NCBI RefSeq assembly: GCF_039535475.1
Contig: NZ_BAAAXG010000023.1
Location: 1 to 56,012 of the forward strand
Source of the DNA: Streptomyces showdoensis
Lineage (GTDB): Bacteria; Actinomycetota; Actinomycetes; Streptomycetales; Streptomycetaceae
DNA length: 56,012 nt
Direction: 5' to 3'
Notes under the pieces: model-generated
The model's database searches: none
Told to the model about the DNA's origin: nothing
The model's input: only the letters and a program-made list of their open reading frames with translations
Shown: positions 1 through 8,628 of the stretch, piece after piece
Numbering within the stretch: the stretch's first letter is position 1
Layout of the letters: the number at the start of each line of letters is the position of its first letter
Made by a program: the position numbers and the translations under genes

Positions 1-3000
1 GAGCCGTTAATATGCCCACAGCAGATACGGGCGACACTGCGCCCACGTAGAGCAGCGAGCGTCGAAGTAGCCACACGGCGCGAGACTGAATGACAGTCCA
101 GGCAGCTCGTCCCAACCAGCCGTGCACCAACCACCTGCAGGTGCTGGAGACGCGCAGGGCCGCTCTCAACTCGTTACAAGGTAGGTGCCCGCCAGACAGC
201 CACCGACATCGCCCACCCGGGATCCATGACTCCCCCAACGCACGATAGCGGCCGCGTATGCGGCCTTGACACAGTTGCTCGCGCCACAGGTACAGTCGAG
301 CGCATGGCGCACTCCATGGGTCGCTAGACCGGCCCCATGGCAGCCGGGCCACGAGCAGCGCCCTAGGCTCGCTGCTTCGATGGTACCGCCGGTCAACCCG
401 TCCGCGTCCAGAAAAGCTACCAGCCAGATTGCAGCGCGCCCAGGCTCGTCAACTCGCGCGACGTACGTTGCAGAACAGAAGCGATACATGCCCCGCGCTA
501 ACCAGTCCACACCCCGTGAAAGCCCTCGCGTCCCCGCGATCAGCACGAGCTGATGCGCCCCAAGAGACCACCTAGCACCGCCGGCTTTCCCGCACGACGC
601 GACCGCCTCTTCCAGGCAGCCCTAGCGCCGCGCCCAGAGCGAATGCACGTTAAGCGAACGGCCCCCGCCCGAACGGAAAACCGAGCCACCCACCCCGACT
701 CACCAGCCCGAAAGCCTACTCGCATCCCGTAAGCGCTACATGCCCGCCGACGAGCAACCGCCGTACATGCTACCCCCAGGGCCAGCCTATCGACCTCCCG
801 GCCGAACTCCCGGCGCGCCGGCACAGTGTGGCCGACCCCGCCCGAGGGCCACTCCCCGTAAACCCGCAGCAGCGTCACGTAGGAGAGCGAAAACGAAGCC
901 GGGGGTGCCGCCGCCGCCGACTAAGAAGATGGCAGCGCAACGGTCTGCCACGACGCTGGCATTGCGGGCCCCCCAGCTTCCGTAGGCAAAGCCAGCGGCA
1001 CCCCCGGGGTTACCTCGCAAGGATCGCCCATTCCTCTAGGCACATACAAGGAGCCGACCGTCATGTAACGCGATATGCGCACATGGCAGGCGACATGCAC
1101 TCCCATGCCCAGGAGCGTAGGCAGGCGCGCTGGCGATCACCGGCGTTCGTACCAGCGGCGCCGATACGGACATCGCTGCACGTGCTGCAATACACCCCAC
1201 CCATCCCCGACTACGAGACATTAGTCCACCCTCGGTCCGCGTTCTGCTCCGCACCGCCCGGATAGCCGACAGCATAACCGGAACCTGTCAGACGCCGCCC
1301 GCCCCGAAAGCCTTGTTCGCCGTCATCCGACGCCTCCGCCCCCCGTGGCGCCACGAAGGCGCATGGAACGTCCAAGCATCGACAGATCCGAGTAGACGCC
1401 GGTCAACGACCCTCGGTCGCCCCCGAGGCGAACCTATGAAAGTCGGAGTAGCGCGGCTGGCTGAGCGAGTACCGGAACAGCAGTTCGAAGAGACCGTAGA
1501 GATCGGTCTCGCGGCTGGCAAGACCGCTGCGCGACCGCGATGTTACTTAACACCCGATAGACGACCCGTCACGCACTCCCGATGCCGCGTCACGTGAACT
1601 CCACCACAGGCCCGCCCTCGGGCACGTGTTGTTTCTTTCCTGCGCCCGCACCCCGTTCGCACAACAGGTATGTAGCCCCAGCAGGCTTTTTATGTTCCCA
1701 GCCGATGCAGACCGGCCCGTCCCCTTCGCAGGCCCGCATAGCGCCGAGGGCGACCGCTGACGGCTGGCGTTACGTACGACGGTCCACTCCCGCATATGGG
1801 CCGCCTCGCCCCTCCAAGCAAGCCGACGACCCGCCGTATAAACTCCCGGCAAGCAGCACCTCGTTCAACGGCCGCTCCCCGGCCGCGCGCTCCTGCGAGC
1901 CCTGGTTTCGATCCCGGCGGCTGGCCAGCCCAGAGAGCAGCCCTCAAGCATGATTGCGCTCGCTGCACTAGTCGCGCGACCCTCGAGCAGACTATCGAGC
2001 GGCCATCCGCTCCCCCGTACCACCAGCTCATGCGGCGACCCAGCAGGCGTCCCCGCGCCCACATGCTACGATCTCCTGCCGTCCTGCGCGCTTGCTACGG
2101 ACCACCTGGGTAGTAGCGCAGCTCCTTCTGTGGGACGCGCTTCGCGGTCCACCGCGCCTAATTCGAAGCGGCTGCCCCACTGCGCGGAGACGAGCCATGC
2201 GTCCATCCGCACTCGAGTCATAAGCCTCGTTACGAGGTGTCGGCCTGAGCCCGCCTCTTGAGCCCTCGCCCCACGGCAGCAAGCCCGCTCGTCCAGGAAC
2301 ACAGGCAAGCATCCTCTCGTGGAGGTTAAGGCCCGGCCGACACAGCCCAGGCGGGCCGTGCTCACGGTGCAATCACGGCACGCCCATGACCGCCCCCGGT
2401 CGAAGCCAGCCCTCCCAAGGCCCGCCACACCCGAGGCCCCAACGCGAGCGCGACGCAGAGACCGCGTAGCAGCGAGGACGACCACGGGAGAACCGCTGAA
2501 GGAGCGCAGCCACCAAGATACAGACGCGCGGCGGACTACGAGCCGCCGTTCGCTAGACGTCCGCGGTGTGCATTTTCGCGAGAGTATCTTGCTGGCATGG
2601 GTCCGTAAAAGACCGGGGCTCACGCGGGAACGCCGGCTTGGTGGACCCCTAGGGGTCGCCAGGACCCTGCGCGTGAAGGCCCGCAGGTGGTCGGGAAATA
2701 AGCGGCCCTGAGAGAATATGGGCGCCCCTCAGGGTCCAGCTGCCTGTGGATTTCACTTTTAACCCCTCCCTCGATATAGACAGGCCGCAGAGAGGCCGTA
2801 ATGTCGCGCCGCCTGGAACACTAGCGGAACTGTCTACTATAAAGCAGGCTGTTTTTTTTTTTTTTCTTTTTTTTTTTTATTCCCCAGGAGCCATCCGCTA
2901 GGTGCCTCCATGCCGATGGCGCCGCCTAGTACGGCGGTGGTGACGGCCACCCCGTCGCCTGCCCTTGATCCGCACGATCGTACAGCCATCCATGCACACG

Positions 3001-4374
3001 AAGCACCCGTACACGACGCGTAAGTGCCCTCAAGCAGCGGCGCCGCGCCGAGCACGAGACAGATTCGCGCCGCTGACGACCCAGAGCGCCGGTGAGGCCG
3101 GTCGCGCTCCAGCCCCCAGCGCGTGAAGAGCGCCCGCCGACAGACGACGCAGGCCATCATAGACGACCTGATCCCATGGTAGCGACTCCGCAGCGACCGT
3201 CCTCCAACCACGGCGCCACGGGCCTCTCGCCCAGCCTTGACGCCCGCAGCTAACTAGCCTTCAGGTTCGCTATGACCCCGTAAACAGGACGTTAGGTGCG
3301 CATGATATGATAGCCTGTGTGCCTCCTACCCTAGACCCTAAGCTCAATCAGTCCTCGCACACCGCTTCACCAACCTGCCGACACCTCCGCCAGCTAGCCC
3401 CCAGCCGCCTCTGCAGGTACGGCCAATCTACCTATGACGCGAACAGGATAGCAGGTCGCCGAGACCGGCGATAGCCCGGCTAGGACCTGGGCGGCAGGGC
3501 GGTTGTTATGCTCCAAAGCGACGCGATCCCGACCCGGCTCACGCTTCGAGCGACGGAGCCGGCAGCGCCGGCCCTGGACGAACGCCAGCGGCCCCCTGTT
3601 CTGCGAGCCAGCTATTCTCGCCGTGCCGAGGAGCTCGTCGTCTAGCGATAGTACGCTAGGTCAGGTCGATGATCTGTCCGGCGCCGGGATACAGAATGGC
3701 CAGAGGCCCTGCACCGCGTTTTTCTCGCCTCCCCGTAAACACGCTGCCGGGACGCGAAGTAAGCAGCCCAATCAGCACCCCCACCCTACGACGACGTCCC
3801 ACCGCTCCCGCTCATAGGCGCGCCTGCCCCTTACGACCCCACGCCCGGCTGACAGCCATACACTCGTCCTACTGCCGTAGCTATCCCCCGGCAATCGCCG
3901 TAAGGCCGCACGTCGCAAGGACGAGCACGGCATCAGTACATCCCCGAGCTGTGGAGCCTAATACCTCAGACCGCCCGCTCGAAGGCACCGTCGCGCCGCG
4001 CGAGCTAACCAAGGGACCGAGCGACGTCATCGGCGCAGCCCCTCTCGCAGCGATCCATTCTCGGCGAAGGAACGCCTCGTACCTCACAGTAAGATACGCG
4101 CATGTCCCCCTGTGCTATCCGAAAGGGGACCATCTTCGTCGGTGCTCAAACGAAACCGCTGAGAAGAAGCGAAACATCCCGTCGACGGCATGTCTCACGC
4201 ATGACGATCGCGAATGCGCCCTACTGACCAGTTGTCGCGCCGCCGCCGCGCCATGACCCATACCCTAGAGCCGCGGCCACTTCGCCCCTAGCTCGACACG
4301 CCCCGCGCCTACTAGCTCTGAGCACCTCCGCCTTCCAGACACCGGGCAACCCTGTGAATTGAAGGGGCTGAGCA
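1..4374. other. Non-coding, compositionally aberrant left end
   Basis: No reading frame in this stretch gives a protein with recognisable family motifs, and codon third positions lack the G/C bias seen everywhere to the right. About 20 CTAG tetranucleotides can be counted here by eye, against about 5 in the remaining 51.6 kb. C exceeds G on this strand in many lines. A long T tract lies near 2852. No terminal palindromes of the kind seen at Streptomyces telomeres are visible. The right edge merges into a real gene whose frame is broken several times (4385-4860). I infer a low-quality or mis-joined contig end. Foreign DNA remains possible. Confidence 0.7.
2852..2878. repeat. Poly-T tract, T14-C-T12
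   Basis: Fourteen T residues, one C, then twelve T residues. Nothing similar occurs elsewhere in the window, and such a homopolymer is very unusual for a genome of this GC content. It supports the view that the surrounding sequence is artefactual or foreign. Confidence 0.95.
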
Positions 4375-4384
4375 GTGAGCCTGC

Positions 4385-4781
4385 GAGGAAGGGAGCGCAA
4401 AGAAGCCGACCGAGGAACTCTCGAAACACCGCAAGTGCCTGGCGCGAGCAGGGGCTCGACTGATGCCCGAGCCCAATGCCTGGGCTTGGAGATGAAGGGG
4501 CGTGCGGGCTCACCATCGGAGGCGACGGCATGTCCAAGGAGAAGATGGAGTCAGGCGTTCAAGGCCTGCAAGGACAGGCCGGGGTGCCGGCTTCGGCAGG
4601 AGCCGACGCAGGCCGACAAGGCCAAGGCCCTCGCCTACGCCCGCTGCATGCGGGAGAACGGCTTCAACATGCCCGACCCCAAGTTCGACGGCGGCGCCCA
4701 GCAGGCCCTGCCCATCCCGCAGGGGGCGGAGAAGCAGAAGTTCGAGAAGGCCGCCAAGGCCTGCGAAGCGCCGCCCGATGA
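4385..4781 (+). pseudogene. Partial, frameshifted CLREQG/CMRENG repeat protein
   Basis: Following the protein across frames gives a coherent product. Frame 2 reads KKPTEELSKHRKCL, frame 3 continues REQGLD, frame 2 reads MPEPN, frame 3 reads LTIGGDGMSKEKME, and frame 1 reads QAFKACKD and then CMRENGFNMPDPKFDGG. The two units resemble the Cys-(Met/Leu)-Arg-Glu-x-Gly...Met-Pro-(Asp/Glu)-Pro repeats of actinobacterial secreted proteins often encoded beside MacB-type ABC systems. The original end was probably KACESAAR followed by TGA at 4779-4781, overlapping the next gene as ATGA. At least five small indels are needed, mostly insertions, and the N-terminus is lost into the aberrant left end. Sequencing error is more likely than biological decay. 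Function unknown. Confidence 0.65.
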
Positions 4782-5994
4782 GCGGGGGCAGGAGGGGCGA
4801 CCACCGCGCACGGGGGCGGGGGCCGGGGCAGAGGCAGGGGCGCACGGCGAGGGCGAGCGCCCGCTCGGCCGCCGCCGGCTGCTCGTCGCCCTCGCGACGA
4901 TCGTGGCCGTCGCGGGCGCCGGAGCCGCCGCCACCGCCCTCACCGCGGACCGGGACGCCGGCCCGGAGCCCGGAGCCGCCGACTCCCGCGGTCTGCCGCC
5001 CGCCACCGCCCCGGTCACCCGCGGCGACCTCAGCGACAGCTCCCAGAAGGACGGCACCCTCGGCCACCTCGGCGAGCGGAAGATCAACGCGGGCGGCGCG
5101 GGCGGCACCCTCACCTGGGTCGCCCCGACCGGCTCGGTCGTCGAGCGGGACGGACGCCTCTACGAGGTGGACGGCGAGCCGGTCCGGCTGATGTACGGCG
5201 ACGAGCCCATGTACCGGACGCTCAAGACCGGCGACAAGGGCAAGGACGTACGGCAGCTGGAGGAGAACCTGGCCGCGCTCGGCTTCACCGGTTTCGACGT
5301 CGACGAGGAGTTCACGGCGAAGACCGCCGCCGCCGTCAAACGCTGGCAGAAGTCCCACGACATGAAGCAGACCGGCACGGTCGGACCGGACCGGATCGCC
5401 TTCGCGGGCAGCGCGGTACGCGTCAAGGACGCGGGCGCCGGATCGGCAGGCGGCTCCGGCGGCGGGAGCGGAGGCGGCTCCGGCGAGGGGCGGCTCGCGC
5501 CCGGGGACCGGATCACTCCCGGCAGCCCGGTGCTCACCGTCACCGGATCGGAACGCGTGGTCCGCTTCGAACTGCCCGTCGCCGAGGCCGACTCGGCGAA
5601 GGCCGGCACCCGCGTGAAGGTCCGGCTGCCCGACGGCACCGAACTGCCGGGCAAGGTGTCCGCGGTGGGCAAGACGGCGTCGGAGGGCACGGACCCGCAG
5701 GACAGGACCCCGAAGATCGAGATCACCGTCTCCTTCGACGAACCGGCCGGGGTCAAGGGCGTCGACCAGTCGCCGGTCACGGTCGAGCTCACCGGCCGCA
5801 CCCGGCAGGACGTCCTGTCCGTCCCCGTCAACGCGCTGCTCGCGCTCCCCGACGGCGGCTTCGGCGTGCAGGTCGTGGAAGGCGGCGGGACGCGCGACGT
5901 CCGGGTCGAGCTCGGCATGTTCGGCCAGGGCCGGGTCGAGGTCAGCGGCGAGGGGCTGCGCGAAGGCATGAAGGTCGGGGTGCCGAAGGCGTGA
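4778..5994 (+). CDS. Peptidoglycan-binding, HlyD-like periplasmic adaptor of an ABC export system
   Basis: After a short basic N-terminus there is one membrane anchor (LLVALATIVAVAGAGAAATAL). An external PG_binding_1 domain follows (motifs LKTGDKGKDVRQLEENLAALGF and KRWQKSHDMKQTG), then a Gly/Ser linker. The rest is a barrel-rich membrane-fusion region with GDRITPGSPVLTV, ELPVAEADSAKAGTRVKVRLPDG and VLSVPVNALLAL. This is the usual architecture of actinobacterial adaptors that work with MacB-like ATPase/permease pairs, as encoded next. I place the start at ATG 4778, overlapping the upstream stop. That requires one missing base between about 4790 and 4860 to enter the main frame. Without that correction the frame runs open upstream and falsely fuses the two genes. 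Substrate unknown. Confidence 0.8.
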
Positions 5995-6869
5995 GCGAGA
6001 AGCTGAACGTCGAGCTGAACGACGGGCTGAACGACGGGCTGAACGACGGGCTGAACGACGGGCTGAACGTCGAGTCGCACGGCCCTGCCGCGCATGTCGA
6101 CACGCGGGCCGCCGAGGCCCCCGACGGGTACACCCGAACCAGTCACCCCCACCCCCACCCCCGCACCCACCACCCGCTGAAGTCGGTCGTCGACCTGAAG
6201 GGCGTCGTCAAGGAGTACGCCGGCGGCGTCCGCGCCCTCGACGGGATCGATCTCGCCGTCGGCGAGGGCGAGCTGGTCGGGATCGTCGGTCCGTCGGGCT
6301 CCGGCAAGTCGACCCTGCTGCACATCGTCGGGACCCTCGACCGGCCCACCTCCGGGACCGTCGCGATCGCCGGGCACGACATCGCGGCGCTCACCGACCG
6401 CAGGCTCTCGGCGCTGCGGGCCCGTCACATCGGCTTCGTCTTCCAGGCCTTCCACCTGGTGCCGGGCGTCGCCGCCCTCGACAACGTCGCCGAAGGGCTG
6501 CTCTACTCCGGTCTGCCGCGCGCGCGCCGCCGCCGGATGGCCGCGGACGCCCTGGCCCGGGTGGGCCTCGCCGACCGCGTACGGCACCGCCCGCACGAGC
6601 TCTCCGGCGGGCAGAAGCAGCGCGTGGCCATCGCGCGCGCCGTCGTGGGCGAGCCCGCGCTGCTGCTCGCGGACGAGCCGACCGGGGCGCTGGACTCGGC
6701 GTCCGGCGAGGCGGTGATGGAGCTGCTGCACACGCTGAACGAGGAGGGCGCGACGATCGCGGTCATCACGCACGACACCGAGATCGCGGCACGGCTGCCG
6801 CGGCAGGTCCGGATCCGTGACGGCAGGGTCGTCGCGGACACGGCGCACGGAAAGGTCATGGCCCGATGA
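5991..6869 (+). CDS. ABC transporter ATP-binding protein, MacB/LolD type
   Basis: A 292-residue cytoplasmic ATPase that should energise the permease encoded next. Walker A GPSGSGKST lies at residues 100-108, the ABC signature LSGGQ at 204-208, Walker B LLLADEP with catalytic Glu229, and the switch His261 in ITHD. The family is normally about 225-250 residues; the extra length is an N-terminal tail with a tetrapeptide repeat (ELND/GLND) and a His/Pro-rich stretch. The GTG start overlaps the adaptor stop as GTGA. An internal start near the conserved SVVDLKGVVKEY is possible, though no convincing ribosome site is seen there. The adaptor-ATPase-permease order and both overlaps indicate one operon. 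Confidence 0.93.
   Translation: MSEKLNVELNDGLNDGLNDGLNDGLNVESHGPAAHVDTRAAEAPDGYTRTSHPHPHPRTHHPLKSVVDLKGVVKEYAGGVRALDGIDLAVGEGELVGIVGPSGSGKSTLLHIVGTLDRPTSGTVAIAGHDIAALTDRRLSALRARHIGFVFQAFHLVPGVAALDNVAEGLLYSGLPRARRRRMAADALARVGLADRVRHRPHELSGGQKQRVAIARAVVGEPALLLADEPTGALDSASGEAVMELLHTLNEEGATIAVITHDTEIAARLPRQVRIRDGRVVADTAHGKVMAR
6003..6074 (+). repeat. Six tandem 12-bp units inside the ABC ATPase gene
   Basis: The unit is CTGAACGACGGG (four perfect copies, 6015-6062) flanked on both sides by the variant CTGAACGTCGAG. It encodes LNDG or LNVE in the N-terminal tail. Copy number could vary by slippage without changing frame. Confidence 0.95.
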
Positions 6870-8227
6870 GGCGCGGGACACCCGCAACCGGCTCCCGGCC
6901 CGCAGCCGACTCCCGGGCCGCGCCAGAGTCCGGGGCCACGCACGAGTCCGGGTCCGCGCCCGGCTCCCGATCCGCGCCCGGCACCCCATCCGCAGCCGGC
7001 CCCGGTTCCGCGTCCGGCTCGCGGTCCGCGCGCCGGAGTGTTCTGAGGGCCGCCCGTCTCGGGCCCCGTGACGTCCTGCACGTCGGCTCGGCCGGGCTGC
7101 GCAGCCGCCCCGTCCGCGTGGTGCTCTCCGCGCTGGGTATCGCCATCGGGATCGCGACGATGATCGCGGTGGTGGGCATCTCGGCTTCCAGCCAGGCCCA
7201 GTTGCTGCGGCAGCTCGACGCGCTCGGCACGAACATGCTGGTCGCCAAGGCGGGCGAGGGGATGTTCAGCGGGCAGGAGGTCAAGCTGCCCAAGGACGCG
7301 GTGGGCACGGTCTCGCGCATCGAGGGGGTCGAGAAGGCCGGCGCGACCGGTGACCTCGCGCGCTCGGTGCGCCGCTCCGAGAAGATCCCGGAGGCCGAGA
7401 CCGGAGGCATCGCGGTGAAGGCCGCGACCGAGGAGCTGCTCGACGTGCTGCGCGGCCGCACGGCCTCGGGCACTTGGCTCAACGCCGCGAACGGGCGCTA
7501 TCCGGCCGTGGTCCTGGGACACGTCGCCGCGGAGCGCCTGGGCATCGACCGGCCCGGGCGACAGGTCTGGATCGACGACCGCTACTTCACGGTCGTCGGC
7601 ATCCTCGACCCGCTGCCGCTCGCCCCGGAGATCGAGCGTTCGGCACTGGTCGGCTGGGACGCGGCCCAGCGGCTGCTCGGCTTCGACGGGCATCCGACGG
7701 CGGTGTACGAGCGTTCCACGGACGCGGCGGTACGGGAGGTCCAGCGGTTGCTGGCTCCGACGATCGACCCGCAGAACCCGCAGAACGTGTCGGTCGGCGA
7801 CCCGTCCTCGGCCCTCAAGGCGAAGGCCGCCACCGAGGGCGCGTTCTCCACGCTGCTGCTGGGGCTGGGCGGCATCGCCCTGCTGGTGGGCGGTGTCGGC
7901 GTCGCCAACACCATGATCATCTCAGTGCTCGAACGACGCCACGAGATCGGTCTGCGCCGCTCGCTGGGCGCGACCAGGGGCCAGATCCGGATCCAGTTCG
8001 TGACCGAGTCCCTGATGCTCTCGGGGCTCGGCGGCCTGGCCGGGGTGGCGCTCGGAGCGGCCGCCGTGGCGGCGTACGCCACTGCCGGCGGACTGCCCTG
8101 GGTGGTCCCGCCCTGGTCGGCCGCGGGCGGCTTCGCGGCCACGCTCGCGATCGGCACCGTGGCGGGCCTCTACCCGGCCGTCCGGGCCTCCCGCCTGTCG
8201 CCGACGCTGGCGCTGGCGGCCGGTTAG
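6866..8227 (+). CDS. ABC transporter permease, MacB/FtsX type
   Basis: A 453-residue permease. About 70 low-complexity residues (Ser/Ala/Gly/Pro) precede the first membrane segment (VVLSALGIAIGIATMIAVVGI). A large extracytoplasmic MacB_PCD-like domain follows, and then three C-terminal membrane segments (LLLGLGGIALLVGGVGVANTM, LGGLAGVALGAAAVAAYA, AATLAIGTVAGLYPAV) with the conserved cytoplasmic ERRHEIGLRRSLGAT loop of FtsX domains. The start ATG overlaps the ATPase stop as ATGA. The arrangement matches MacB-type mechanotransmission exporters, which pump from the cell surface via the adaptor rather than through a channel. A strong hairpin follows the stop, so this is probably the last gene of the operon. 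Confidence 0.93.
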   Translation: MRRGTPATGSRPAADSRAAPESGATHESGSAPGSRSAPGTPSAAGPGSASGSRSARRSVLRAARLGPRDVLHVGSAGLRSRPVRVVLSALGIAIGIATMIAVVGISASSQAQLLRQLDALGTNMLVAKAGEGMFSGQEVKLPKDAVGTVSRIEGVEKAGATGDLARSVRRSEKIPEAETGGIAVKAATEELLDVLRGRTASGTWLNAANGRYPAVVLGHVAAERLGIDRPGRQVWIDDRYFTVVGILDPLPLAPEIERSALVGWDAAQRLLGFDGHPTAVYERSTDAAVREVQRLLAPTIDPQNPQNVSVGDPSSALKAKAATEGAFSTLLLGLGGIALLVGGVGVANTMIISVLERRHEIGLRRSLGATRGQIRIQFVTESLMLSGLGGLAGVALGAAAVAAYATAGGLPWVVPPWSAAGGFAATLAIGTVAGLYPAVRASRLSPTLALAAG

Positions 8228-8257
8228 GGAGCGGCGCAGGGGAGCGGGGCACGCGGC

Positions 8258-8287
8258 GGGGGCCGGGCGGCAAGGCGCCCGGCCCCC
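8258..8287 (+). terminator. Hairpin terminator after the ABC operon
   Basis: Perfect 12-bp inverted repeat (GGGGGCCGGGCG / CGCCCGGCCCCC) around a 6-nt loop, 30 bp after the permease stop. There is no U-run, as is common for Streptomyces terminators. Confidence 0.8.
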
Positions 8288-8333
8288 GGCCCCGGCGACG
8301 AGGACCCCCGCCGAGGACGGGTTCGGGTCGCCC

Positions 8334-8425
8334 GCCGGGTCACCGCGAGGTCATCTGCCGGGTCACCGCGAGGTCATCTGCCGGGTCACCGCGAGGTCAT
8401 CTGCCGGGTCACCGCGAGGTCATCC
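8334..8425. repeat. Four tandem 23-bp units, intergenic
   Basis: The unit GCCGGGTCACCGCGAGGTCATCT occurs four times in a row (last copy one mismatch), then degenerates. It lies between the terminator and the protease promoter region. GGTCACCGCGAGGTCA contains two half-sites in direct orientation, but no function is known. Confidence 0.95.
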
Positions 8426-8628
8426 GCCGGGTCATCCGCCAGAGCACCCGATGGCGAAAAGGCGCCGGCGTGCCGGAACATGGCGACCAGTCAATTCCAT
8501 TTCGTAGAGAGCTCTTTGGCCTCTTTTGATCACTCCCTACCCCCGACGTGAACTGATCCTGACAAGAGTGTCGGCCGTACCCGCCGTGCCCACGCGCGGC
8601 ACGCGACCGCCTCACCACAGGGGACGAC
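8426..8628 (+). promoter_or_regulatory. Leader/promoter region of the S53 protease gene
   Basis: About 200 bp with locally lower GC (AATTCCATTTCGTAGAGAGC near 8495; CTCTTTTGATCACTCCC near 8520) just upstream of the protease gene. A GGGGA ribosome site lies 8 bases before the ATG. No confident -35/-10 pair can be named, and nothing else is seen here. Confidence 0.4.

Noticed and set aside
1..300. Linear-chromosome telomere at the left end
   Set aside because: No closely spaced GC-rich palindromes as in Streptomyces terminal sequences, and CTAG content unlike the chromosome.
4375..5994. One 539-residue fusion of a repeat protein with the adaptor
   Set aside because: Reconstruction across frames gives two genes overlapping as ATGA at 4778-4781; the fusion arises from indels.
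5160..6989. 609-codon open frame on the minus strand
   Set aside because: Antisense to adaptor and ABC ATPase; its VQPVVQPVVQ repeat is just the 12-bp repeat read backwards.
8334..8425. CRISPR array
   Set aside because: Units are directly contiguous without spacers, and no cas genes are present.
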